A stretch of 64,000 bases of DNA from NCBI RefSeq assembly GCF_024505145.1, contig NZ_JANIAA010000001.1, forward strand, positions 1-64,000, in the 5' to 3' direction. A program made the position numbers and the translations under genes. The notes under the pieces are model-generated. The model searched no databases, was not told the origin of the DNA, and saw only the letters and a list, made by a program, of their open reading frames with translations. Positions 27,490-35,649 of the stretch are shown here, piece after piece. The DNA is from Streptomyces rugosispiralis (GTDB taxonomy: Bacteria; Actinomycetota; Actinomycetes; Streptomycetales; Streptomycetaceae). The stretch's first letter is position 1; the number at the start of each line of letters is the position of its first letter.

Positions 27490-28802
27490 GCGCCGCTCCG
27501 CCCCGCGGCCTCCACGGTGTCACCCACGTCATGGTCGGCTACGGCGCCCAGCTGATGGCGGAGGTGGACCGGCTGCTGCCCGCCGCGAGCGTGCTGATCG
27601 TGGAGGAGCCGCATGTCGTCAAGGCCCGTGACGTACACCGGGCGGCGGCCGAGCACCCCTGCGTCGCCGGGGTGCTCAGCGCCGCCACCCAGGACGAGGC
27701 GCGGGCCCACGCGCTCGCCTGGAGCGTGCCGCGCCCGCCGGACGTGCGCGCGGTGGTGCCGGCCCTCGAGTATGGAGTGGTCGCCGCCGCCACCCTCGCC
27801 ACCGCCTGGGGGCTGCCCGGCGGCGGTGCCGGGGCCGCCCGCATCCTGCGCAACAAGCTGGAGCTGCGCCGCGCCGCCGCCCGCCGGGGCATCACCCAGC
27901 CGGAGTTCGCCGAGGCCACCGGACCCGCCGACGTCGATGCCCTGCGCGCCCGGTTCGACGGCAGCTGTGTCCTCAAGCCGGCCAACCGCCAGGCAAGTCT
28001 GGGGGTGGTGTTGCTCGGCCCCGGGGACGACACCGAGGCGGCCTGGCGGCACACCGTCGCGGCCGACGAGCCCCGGCTGCGCGTGCACTACGCCGACGCC
28101 GCCCAGTACCTGGTCGAGCAGCGTCTGCACGGCCCCGAGGTCAGTGTGGAGGCCCTGGTCCACGACGGCGTCATCGGCTTCCTCAACGTCACAGCCAAGC
28201 AGGTGCTGCCCGGCCGCTATCCGGTCGAGCTGGGCCACACCGTGCCCGCCCCCGCCGACGAGCCGGGCGGGGCGGCGCGAGAGGCGCTGAGCGTCGCGAT
28301 GGCCGAACTCGTCGACGCCATCGGCTTCTCCACCGGCATCCTGCACGCGGAGTGGGTGCTTACCAGCGACCGTCCACATCTGATCGAGTGCGCGGGCCGC
28401 CTCCCCGGCGACCACATCCCCGCCCTCATCGACCTGGCGTACGGCGGCGACGGGCTGGTGGCCGACCTCTTTGCTCTTCTCGCAGGGGACGGACCGCGCC
28501 CGGCGCGCGTCGCCCGGCGGGGCGCCGCGATCCGCTTCCTGCCCACTCCCGATCCGGACGTGCCGGAGGCCGTGGTGCGGTCCGTCATCGGCATCGCAGA
28601 AGCCGAACGGCTCGACGGCGTACGGGACGTGGCGGTGGCCCTGGTGGAGGGCGCCCGGGTGAACGAGGTGACCAACTCCTGGCAGCGGGGCGGGCACGTC
28701 GTCGCCACCGGCCCCACGCCGTCCGAGGCGGCCCGTACGGCGGAGCGTGCGGCGGCGCTGGTCGCCATCACGGTCGGCCCGCGCACCGGGGGCGAGCAAT
28801 GA
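27486..28802 (+). CDS. ATP-grasp ligase (second)
   Basis: 438 residues; ATG overlaps the preceding stop (ATGA). Features: CVLKPANRQASLGVVLLGPG (ATP-binding Lys), EVSVEALVHDGVIGFLNVT and the metal-binding segment LIECAGRLPGDHIP, with Ala again where Asn is usual. It resembles the L-amino-acid ligase/carnosine-synthase-like group. It is clearly not a recent duplicate of the upstream ligase, so the two should differ in substrate. ATGA overlap with the MFS gene that follows. Confidence 0.85.
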   Translation: MSAAPPRGLHGVTHVMVGYGAQLMAEVDRLLPAASVLIVEEPHVVKARDVHRAAAEHPCVAGVLSAATQDEARAHALAWSVPRPPDVRAVVPALEYGVVAAATLATAWGLPGGGAGAARILRNKLELRRAAARRGITQPEFAEATGPADVDALRARFDGSCVLKPANRQASLGVVLLGPGDDTEAAWRHTVAADEPRLRVHYADAAQYLVEQRLHGPEVSVEALVHDGVIGFLNVTAKQVLPGRYPVELGHTVPAPADEPGGAAREALSVAMAELVDAIGFSTGILHAEWVLTSDRPHLIECAGRLPGDHIPALIDLAYGGDGLVADLFALLAGDGPRPARVARRGAAIRFLPTPDPDVPEAVVRSVIGIAEAERLDGVRDVAVALVEGARVNEVTNSWQRGGHVVATGPTPSEAARTAERAAALVAITVGPRTGGEQ

Positions 28803-30103
28803 GCGGAGCAGAGCCGAAGAGGGACGGTTCCGGTGTGGTCCGCCGTGTCGTACGGGAGTATCTGCCGGGCAGCCATGCGGGCCGGGTCTTCGCCTTCTCC
28901 ACGCTGTTGAGCGCGTTCGGTACCGGTATGTTCCTGGCCGGGTCCGCGGTGTTCTTCACCCGTCAGGCCGGGCTCAGCGCCGCCCAACTCGGTGCGGGGC
29001 TCTCCATTGCCGCCGCCGTCGGCCTGGTCGCCCTGCTACCGCTGGGGGCGGTGGCCGACCGGGCCGGCGCCCGTCCGGCCTTGGTCGGCGCGCTGCTCTG
29101 GCGGGCCCTGTGCTTTGTCGCCCTCGCCTTCGTCCAGGGGCCGATCGCGTTCACCCTCGCCGCCGCCTGCCAGGCGGCCGCCCAGAACATCACCGGCCCC
29201 GTCACCCAGGCCCTGGTCGGCACCCTCTCCGAGGAGGGGGACCGGACCCGGATGATGGCCGTGGTGCGGACCGTGCGCAACATCGGCTTCTCACTCGGCG
29301 CGCTGGCCGCCGCACCGCTGCTGCTCACGGACAGCACCTGGCTCCATCGCGGCGTGCTGCTGGGCAACGCGCTCGCCTTCGTCGCCTCCGCCGTGCTGCT
29401 GGCCCGACTGCGGCTCGCTGCGCCAGGCCGGGCGGTCACGGTGCGCAACCCACTTGCCGCCTTCGGCGCTGTCCGCGACTGGCGGTATCTCTGCCTCACC
29501 GCCCTTAACTCGGTCCTCGCCCTGCACATGACGCTGCTGGCGGTGGGGTTGCCGCTCTGGGTGACCCGGCACGAGGGGGCGCCGGACGCCCTCGTCCCCG
29601 TCATGATCTTCGTCAACACCGTGCTGGCGGTGGCCTTCCAGGTGCCGTTCGCACGGCGCGTCACCGATCCCCGCAGTGGTGCCCGTGCCTTGCGGTGGAC
29701 GGGGCTCGCCCTCGCCGGATGCGCCGCGCTGCTCGCCGTGCCCGCCGCGGCCCCGCCCGCCGTCGCGATCGGCGCCGTGCTGTTCGCCTGCGTCGCGCTC
29801 ACGGCCGGCGAACTCTGGCAAGCCGCCGGAGGCTGGGAGCTCTCCTACGCCTACGCCCCCGAGGACCGCCGGAACGTCTATCTGTCGCTGTTCAGCCTCG
29901 GCAACTCGGCACAGGACATGGCCGGTCCGCTGCTCGTCGCGGCGGTGGTGCTGCCCCTGGGCGCCCTCGGCTGGTTCATGCTCGCCGCACTCTTCGTCGT
30001 CGCGGCGCTGCTGGCAAGCCTGGTCGTCCCGCTGCTCGACCGCCGTCCCTCGCCCGGCACCCCCACCGCTGAGGCGGCGGCCACCACCCACACCCCAGGA
30101 TGA
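28799..30103 (+). CDS. MFS transporter, probable product exporter
   Basis: 434 residues from the ATG at 28799, which overlaps the previous stop (ATGA); the frame runs open far upstream into the ligase gene and that part is not real. About 12 membrane helices and the loop LGAVADRAGARPALVG place it in the MFS exporters. It is in the middle of the biosynthetic operon, so export of the product and self-resistance are the likely jobs. Its stop overlaps the GNAT start. Confidence 0.85.
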   Translation: MSGAEPKRDGSGVVRRVVREYLPGSHAGRVFAFSTLLSAFGTGMFLAGSAVFFTRQAGLSAAQLGAGLSIAAAVGLVALLPLGAVADRAGARPALVGALLWRALCFVALAFVQGPIAFTLAAACQAAAQNITGPVTQALVGTLSEEGDRTRMMAVVRTVRNIGFSLGALAAAPLLLTDSTWLHRGVLLGNALAFVASAVLLARLRLAAPGRAVTVRNPLAAFGAVRDWRYLCLTALNSVLALHMTLLAVGLPLWVTRHEGAPDALVPVMIFVNTVLAVAFQVPFARRVTDPRSGARALRWTGLALAGCAALLAVPAAAPPAVAIGAVLFACVALTAGELWQAAGGWELSYAYAPEDRRNVYLSLFSLGNSAQDMAGPLLVAAVVLPLGALGWFMLAALFVVAALLASLVVPLLDRRPSPGTPTAEAAATTHTPG

Positions 30104-31278
30104 CCGCCATGACGACCCCGTACGCTCCGGCCCAGCTTCCGCACACCGTGCGCGCTGCGGACACCCCCGGCGAACTTCCGACCTGGCAACGGCTCGCTGC
30201 CGACGCGTCGTTCTACTGCGGCACTGACTGGCTGGAGTTCAGCGACACCGACCACATCGCGCTCGCTCGCTACTTCACGGCGCACACGCCGACGGGAGAT
30301 CCGTCCGCCGGCCTGATCGCCCACTGGTCACCCCAGGAGAACAACGAACGGTACGTCCCGGAACGGGTGCTCCCCACTCCTCTGGCCGACAAGGCGCTGA
30401 TCATCGGCGGGCGGCGCGGTTACCTCAGCGGCCCGCTCCTCGCCCCAGGTCTCTCCGCCGCCGGACAGGGCGGCGCCCTCGACACATTGCTGGAGGCGGC
30501 CACCGCCTGGTGCCCTCAGACCGAGGGCCGCTGGTGGTGGCCCTACCTGACGACCGACAGCGCCGCCACCGTCCGCGCCGCGCTGACCGCCGCCGGACGG
30601 GGGCCGATCGCCACCCAACTGCTCAGCGCCGACTGCGTGATCGCCGTCCCCGAGGGCGGCCTCGACGCGCACATCGCCGCCCTTCCGACCAAGCAGCGTC
30701 GTACGAACGCCCGTCGCGAGCTGCGGGCCTTCGCCGAGAGTGGCCTGTGTATCGTCCGTACGACGCTTGCCGGGCAGGCCGACGCACTGGGCCCGCTCCT
30801 TGCCAACGTCCAGCAGCGGTACGGCCACGACCACAGCGCCGAGCAGATGACGTCTCTGCTGCGGCGGCAGGCCGAGCATCTTCAGGATGCTTCCGTGGTC
30901 TTCCTGTGCCTCGCGCCCGGCGACGACCGGCCGGTAGGTTTCTGCCTCGCCTACCGGCACGGCCGTGAACTGGCCGTCCGCCTCGTCGGATTCGACTACG
31001 ACCGCCTGCCGGGCGCGGCCGAGTACGCGCATCTCGCCGTCTACGAGCCGGTCCGATACTGTCAGGAGAACGGTCTGGCGCGCGTCGAACTCGGCATGGA
31101 GTCCCTCGAGGCCAAGTGCCGCCGAGGCGCGGCCGTCCGCCCGCTCTGGGCCCTGCACCCCGCCGGTGCCGCCCCCGACCCGGAGGCCCAGGCGGCCCGG
31201 CGCGACGCCCTCGCGGCCGCTCTGCCCGCCCGCGAGAGCGCCCACTTCCGAGCCGAGATGGACAAGGCCTACATCTGA
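30100..31278 (+). CDS. GNAT/Fem-like acyltransferase
   Basis: 392 residues. The C-terminal half is an Acetyltransf_6/BioF2-like GNAT domain (LPTKQRRTNARRELRAF, then FLCLAPGDDRPVGFCLAYRHG and ARVELGMESLEAKCRRG). This group includes FemX-like enzymes that move an aminoacyl group from tRNA and others that use acyl-CoA. The start overlaps the MFS stop; a second ATG at 30109 has a better-placed AGGA and may be used instead. As last gene of the operon it could add a final amino acid or acyl group, or inactivate the product inside the cell. Confidence 0.7.
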   Translation: MTAMTTPYAPAQLPHTVRAADTPGELPTWQRLAADASFYCGTDWLEFSDTDHIALARYFTAHTPTGDPSAGLIAHWSPQENNERYVPERVLPTPLADKALIIGGRRGYLSGPLLAPGLSAAGQGGALDTLLEAATAWCPQTEGRWWWPYLTTDSAATVRAALTAAGRGPIATQLLSADCVIAVPEGGLDAHIAALPTKQRRTNARRELRAFAESGLCIVRTTLAGQADALGPLLANVQQRYGHDHSAEQMTSLLRRQAEHLQDASVVFLCLAPGDDRPVGFCLAYRHGRELAVRLVGFDYDRLPGAAEYAHLAVYEPVRYCQENGLARVELGMESLEAKCRRGAAVRPLWALHPAGAAPDPEAQAARRDALAAALPARESAHFRAEMDKAYI

Positions 31279-31329
31279 CCGCCCCGGGAAAGGTCCCGCG
31301 GCCAACGCCTTGCCTTCCTACGCCTCCTG

Positions 31330-31770
31330 CCGATGAGCGACAGAGACAAGGGCCGAGATCCTCGTACTCCGGCACCAACTGCTCGTCCGCCAGCGCCAGG
31401 TCGGCAAACCGACCCTCACCGACAGCGACCGCGCCATCCTCGCCGGCCTGCTCCACCAGCTCCCAAAGACAGACGGCGGCACCTTCTGCTGTTGGTCCGC
31501 CCCGACACAGTCTTGCGCTGGCATCGCGACCTGATCAGGCGACGCCATGCAACGACCTGCGTACCCAAGTGACGCGGACGCCTTTCTCCGCAGCCAGGCC
31601 AAGGCTCTTCTCGCCTGCGATCTGTTCGAAGTCCGCACTCCGACGGGGCGCGCCCGTACATCTTCGCCGTCGTCGAGCACACCACCCGTCGCATCCGGAT
31701 CCTCGGCGCCACCGCACACCCCACGGTGGAGTGGATCGTGCAGCTCGGACGAAGCGCGACGATCTCGGAC
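31330..31770 (+). mobile_element. Integrase-type transposase, decayed
   Basis: Fragments in different frames add up to the N-terminal half of an integrase-core transposase: EILVLRHQLLVRQRQVGKPT, LLLVRPDTVLRWHRDLI and FLRSQAKALLACDLFE, with a shifted HHPSHPDPRR-like tail. At least two frameshifts, no DDE core. A related piece lies at 42195-42345. Confidence 0.65.
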
Positions 31771-31804
31771 CGGCCTGGCCTGCTTGGACCCTCGGTGGGC
31801 GGGA

Positions 31805-32224
31805 GACCGCCCCCGCCTGCTCAGCGATGACGACGAGGGCTTCGTCATCCAGACGGCCTCCACTCGCCCGACCAGGCTCGGCCAGCCTTCCACCCGCGGG
31901 TCGCTGCGCGAACTCGTCGCCTACCTGCGGAAAGTCCACGGCCGGGTGATACCCATCGGCCACGAGGTGTTACGTGGCCTCCTCGCCCGCCGCGGTTTCA
32001 CCTTCCAGCGCACCAAGACATGGAAGGAATCCACCGACCCGGACCGCGAGGCGAAGCTGGACCGGATCGAGGAGGTCCTTGGCCGCTTCCCCGACCGTGT
32101 CTTCGCCTTCGACGAATTCGGCCCGCCCGGAACCCGGTCCAACCGCAGGCTCGTGCTGGGCGGGACGGAAACATCCCGACCGGCTGCCGACCACCTACCA
32201 CCGCCCCCGTACGGCGGGGGAACC
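31805..32224 (+). mobile_element. IS630-family transposase, decayed
   Basis: Reads TRPTRLGQPSTRGSLRELV, LLARRGFTFQRTKTWKE, DREAKLDRIEEVLGRFPDR and VFAFDEFGPPG, i.e. the N-terminal HTH region and the first DDE Asp of an IS630-type enzyme. Near 32143 the frame shifts to RKHPDRLPTTYHRP and the rest is gone. It abuts the EamA gene and separates the two halves of the cluster. Confidence 0.75.
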
Positions 32225-33205
32225 TCAGTCCGTCGGGTTGTGCCGCGCGAGGGTCGGCTTGGAACCGTCGGAACGCTGCAGGAACACCACGGCAGTCACC
32301 AGCACCGCTGCCCCGGCCGTTTGTACCAGGGTGATCGTCTGGCCTAGCCAGGCCCAGGCCAGCACGGCGCCGAAGAGCGGTTCAAGGGAGATGGTGACTG
32401 CGCCGGCTTGTGCTCCGACGCGGGCCGTGCCCCAGGCGTAGAGCAGGAACGGCACGAGCGTGCCGAATACGCCGATAACGCAGGCGCCGACCAGGAGCAC
32501 CGGGCGGTGGAACAGTTCGGGCATCCCTCGGTAGCTCTGGAAGAGCAGCCACGCTCCGCTGGCCACTACGAAGGCCCAGGTGTTTGCTGTCAACGCTCCG
32601 CAGGCCCGGGTCGCATGGCTACCGAAGTAGGAGAACGCGGCTATGCCTGCCGCAGCGAGCAGGCCCAAGCCGAGGCCCGGCAGGTCGATCTCGCCCAGCG
32701 AGGTGGACGGCAGCTCTACGACGCAGGCCACACCGGCGAGAGCGGCGACCAGCCCGGCGATCACCCGGGCTGACGGCGCCCGACGGGTGGACACGAGCAC
32801 CGACATGACGACGAGCGCGGGGGCAAGGTTCTGGAGTACGAGCGCCACCGCCACGGGCAGCCGCTGGATGGCGAGAAACAACCCGGCGTTGGCTACCGAG
32901 ATCGACAATCCGAAGCCGGCTACCAGTCGCCAGGGCACGGGGATGCGTTCTCGTCGGGGGGACGTCGGCGGTGACCTGCGGGCAAGGAGAAGGGCGGCGA
33001 GACCGGCGAGGGTGATCCAGGTGCGGACCGCGACGGCCTCCAGAGGGTCCGCGCCCTGTGCGAAGAGTTTGCCGGCGAAAGTTCCCCCCAGCCCCCACAG
33101 TGCGGCTGCGAGGACCACTGCGAGCATGCCTGTCTGCCGTAACAGCGATCCGCGCAGTTGGCCCAGGCGGCCGGGATGCTCGTTGTGTTCCTTCACATGA
33201 GACAC
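32225..33205 (-). CDS. EamA/DMT-family exporter
   Basis: 326 residues, about ten helices in two EamA repeats (LAAALWGLGGTFAGKLFA; GLLAAAGIAAFSYFGSHA). GTG start at 33205 with GGAG at 7 nt. DMT exporters move amino acids and small metabolites out. It is divergent from a CGNR-type regulator, with a palindrome between them. Its place in the cluster suggests export of a product or intermediate. The stop codon lies almost at the edge of an IS630 scar, but the protein looks full-length. Confidence 0.85.
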   Translation of the reverse strand: MSHVKEHNEHPGRLGQLRGSLLRQTGMLAVVLAAALWGLGGTFAGKLFAQGADPLEAVAVRTWITLAGLAALLLARRSPPTSPRRERIPVPWRLVAGFGLSISVANAGLFLAIQRLPVAVALVLQNLAPALVVMSVLVSTRRAPSARVIAGLVAALAGVACVVELPSTSLGEIDLPGLGLGLLAAAGIAAFSYFGSHATRACGALTANTWAFVVASGAWLLFQSYRGMPELFHRPVLLVGACVIGVFGTLVPFLLYAWGTARVGAQAGAVTISLEPLFGAVLAWAWLGQTITLVQTAGAAVLVTAVVFLQRSDGSKPTLARHNPTD

Positions 33206-33323
33206 ATCTGCACTCCGAGGATTCGCCGGGAACCAGAACTCGCCGGGGCTGGATCATGACCCCAGGTGCCGGACGCCCAGGGGGCGAGGGGCGTCATCAC
33301 TTCCAGGTGTGTAACCTACAAAG

Positions 33324-33341
33324 TGATTAGCCGGTTAGTCA
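33324..33341. promoter_or_regulatory. Candidate operator between EamA and CGNR genes
   Basis: TGATTAGCC and GGTTAGTCA form an imperfect 18-bp palindrome (7 of 9 pairs) in the divergent region, 22 bp before the CGNR start. AT-rich compared with its surroundings. Probably bound by the CGNR protein. Confidence 0.45.
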
Positions 33342-33362
33342 ATCAGTCGGCAGGAGGTACTG

Positions 33363-33917
33363 GTGAAACGACAAGAGGCTCCGCAGCCCTTGGAACTCGT
33401 CCGACAGTTCATCAACACATTCGACTCGGAGAGGCACACGGACAGCTTGGAGACGGTGGAACTAGCCCGCGCCTGGCTGACGAACCACGGGTTCCCCGGC
33501 GAACTCACCATCGTGGACGAGCCCGTCAGGCAACGGATCGTCGACTTCCGAGAGGCGTTGCGCTCCCTGGCCCGCGTCAACTCTGCACCCGACGGCCGGG
33601 TAGACCAGGCCGCGCTGCGAGTGCTGGAGGACGCCATCCAGGACTCGGGCGTGCACCTTGGCTTCCACACCGACGGAAGGCCCGACCTGGTCCCTGAGAC
33701 GGACACCGGTATCGAGGGTGTACTCGGGCGCTATACGGCGATCGTAGGGCTCGCCGCCTTCGATGGTTCTTGGCGCCGGATGAAGATCTGCCTCGCCCAT
33801 GACTGCCAGTGGGCGTTCTACGACCACTCCAAGAACCGGTCGGGCACATGGTGCCAGATGTCCGAGTGCGGCAACCGCTCCAAAGTCCGGGCGTACCGCG
33901 CCCGTCACGCCGGCTGA
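33363..33917 (+). CDS. CGNR zinc-finger protein (probable regulator)
   Basis: 184 residues; GTG 33363 with AGGAGGT. The C-terminal CGNR zinc finger is complete: CLAHDCQWAFYD, then WCQMSECGNRSKVRAYRAR. The N-terminal half is the ABATE-type stress/ligand domain usual in this family. CGNR proteins act as transcription factors; the divergent EamA exporter is the natural target. Confidence 0.85.
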   Translation: MKRQEAPQPLELVRQFINTFDSERHTDSLETVELARAWLTNHGFPGELTIVDEPVRQRIVDFREALRSLARVNSAPDGRVDQAALRVLEDAIQDSGVHLGFHTDGRPDLVPETDTGIEGVLGRYTAIVGLAAFDGSWRRMKICLAHDCQWAFYDHSKNRSGTWCQMSECGNRSKVRAYRARHAG

Positions 33918-33975
33918 GCGCACCTGCCGGAGCCCGGACAGTGGACGTGGACCCGGCCCCACTCCAGAAAGCGCG

Positions 33976-34389
33976 TCAGGCCGACCGGGCGGCAAGCTTT
34001 TCGATGAATTCTTCGCGATTGACGACGGCACGCCTGTGCACACCGCGCAGGACTGCGCCGTGGCTGTCGCGGCCTTCCACGGAGAAGGTGAGCTTCTTTC
34101 CGTCGATGCCGGTCAGCGTGGCGGTAATGGTGACGGTGTCGCCAGTGAGCGTGGGGGCGAGATGCGCCGAGTCGTGGGCCAGCCCCACGGTCATCGCCGA
34201 GGCAAGGACCACGCTCTCGATCACCTTCATTGCGGTGATCTCGCTCAGCCACAAGAGGACCGGAGTGGACAGCACATTGAGGTCGTTACCCCAGTTCTTC
34301 GCGGAGTCTTCGGCGGTGACGGTGTGCGTCAGCGTGGCCGATGTCCCGACCAGTGCGGAGAATTCGGCTCCCAGAATGGGGGTGGACAT
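33976..34389 (-). CDS. FlK-like hotdog thioesterase
   Basis: 137 residues from the ATG at 34389 (AAGGAG upstream; a tandem ATG at 34392 is closer to it than normal). The fold and residues match fluoroacetyl-CoA thioesterase-like proteins: Thr42 (VLSTPVL), Glu50 (WLSEITAM) and His76 (HDSAHLAPT) fall at the same numbers as the FlK catalytic residues. Such enzymes hydrolyse small acyl-CoAs, sometimes as self-protection. It is last in a four-gene set with KSIII, aminotransferase and acyl-CoA dehydrogenase, so it may release or edit their acyl intermediate. Confidence 0.75.
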   Translation of the reverse strand: MSTPILGAEFSALVGTSATLTHTVTAEDSAKNWGNDLNVLSTPVLLWLSEITAMKVIESVVLASAMTVGLAHDSAHLAPTLTGDTVTITATLTGIDGKKLTFSVEGRDSHGAVLRGVHRRAVVNREEFIEKLAARSA

Positions 34390-34420
34390 CATACTCCTTC
34401 GTTGTCGGTGGGACGTGGCG

Positions 34421-35572
34421 TCAGGCCGTGGCTGAGATAGCAAGTCTGCGCATCTGGTTGAAGACGTTCTTACGCTGCATCTCCGCGGTTCCGCCGGCGA
34501 TTACGGTGCCCAGGGCATCCCTGAAGGCCCGAGCATGCGGACCTTCCATGTAGCCGAGGTGTCCGTAAACGCGCAGCGCGGTCTCGGTGCCGAGCTTCAG
34601 CGTCTCGCCGGCGTGGTACTTGGCGACGGAGCACATCAAAGATGCCTGCGGTGAGTTCTGCATGAGCGCGTCCAGCGCGCCGTAGGAGACCCATCGCGTC
34701 GCCTCAATGGCGAACTTCGCGTCCGTGATGCGCCCCTGGACGTACTGGTGGTCAGCGATCGGCACCTTGAAGGCATGCCTCCGGGACGTGTAATCGAGCA
34801 CCTCATCGAGCAGCGGGTCGAGGTAGGCGGCGGCCAGTACTCCATACAGCAGACGGTCCAAGGAGATGGTGTTGTAGATGGCCTCGATGCCGCCCCCGAT
34901 AGCGCCGACTATGTTCTTCGTCTCCACCGCGACGCTGTCCAGCGCGATGGGGCCGGTGGGGCTCGTGCGGTTGCCCATCATGTCCTCGACCGGCCCCTGC
35001 TGAACGCCCCTGTCCTTCAGATCAACCATGAACAGGGTGATGTCGTGCTCCCCGCGCTCGGGAACGCGGCCGAGGATCAGCGCCACATCCGCGACGGGGC
35101 CGTTCGTGATGTGATCCTTGTGGCCCGTCAGCAGGTAGCGGCCTTCCACTCGGGTGGCCGAGGTCGCGATACGGGTGACGTCCGACCCACCGGTGGTCTC
35201 GGTGAGGGCAGTCGCTCCGACATCTCCGCCGAGCAGTCGCGGAAGCCAGTAGCCCTTCTGCTCCTCATCACCGTAGATCAGCAGCGAGCGGATCAGCCCG
35301 GCCTGAGCCACCATGGAGAGGCAGAAACCAATGTCACGCCCACCTGAAGCGATACCTTCGAACGCAGCGACGAAGTCCCACCAAGTGCCCCCGTTTCCGC
35401 CCCACTCGACAGGAACCGCCAGCCGCCACATCCCGGCGTCGCTCAGCTCCTGCCAGGAATCGCGGTCCAGGCGACCTTCCTTGAGGCACCCCTCGGCACG
35501 CCTGGCCACTGTTTCGGCAGCCAGATTCCGGAAGTGGGCACGCAGATCGGTGTCAGAAAAGTGATGAATCAT
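34421..35572 (-). CDS. Acyl-CoA dehydrogenase family protein
   Basis: 383 residues from ATG 35572; the frame's earlier starts precede unrelated sequence. FAD/acyl-binding motifs: TALTETTGGSDVTRIAT, VAVETKNIVGAIGGG and the C-terminal IAGGTAEMQRKNVF. The catalytic Glu found in YEGT of many members is not at that position, so the base must come from elsewhere or the reaction differs. In natural-product clusters these enzymes desaturate acyl-CoA or acyl-carrier substrates. It lies 31 bp before the thioesterase gene and 77 bp after the aminotransferase gene. Confidence 0.85.
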   Translation of the reverse strand: MIHHFSDTDLRAHFRNLAAETVARRAEGCLKEGRLDRDSWQELSDAGMWRLAVPVEWGGNGGTWWDFVAAFEGIASGGRDIGFCLSMVAQAGLIRSLLIYGDEEQKGYWLPRLLGGDVGATALTETTGGSDVTRIATSATRVEGRYLLTGHKDHITNGPVADVALILGRVPERGEHDITLFMVDLKDRGVQQGPVEDMMGNRTSPTGPIALDSVAVETKNIVGAIGGGIEAIYNTISLDRLLYGVLAAAYLDPLLDEVLDYTSRRHAFKVPIADHQYVQGRITDAKFAIEATRWVSYGALDALMQNSPQASLMCSVAKYHAGETLKLGTETALRVYGHLGYMEGPHARAFRDALGTVIAGGTAEMQRKNVFNQMRRLAISATA

Positions 35573-35649
35573 TGTGTTGTGTCCTTGTCGAGACGGAGGA
35601 CGTGCGGGGAGAGTAGGTCCGGCCTGCCGACCGGGTGCGGCGGTAGCGG

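Noticed and set aside
21650..31278. Reading the plus-strand operon as a tabtoxin- or clavam-like beta-lactam cluster
   Set aside because: The oxygenase, ATP-grasp, GNAT and MFS genes are reminiscent, but there is no beta-lactam synthetase, carboxyethylarginine synthase or amidinohydrolase.
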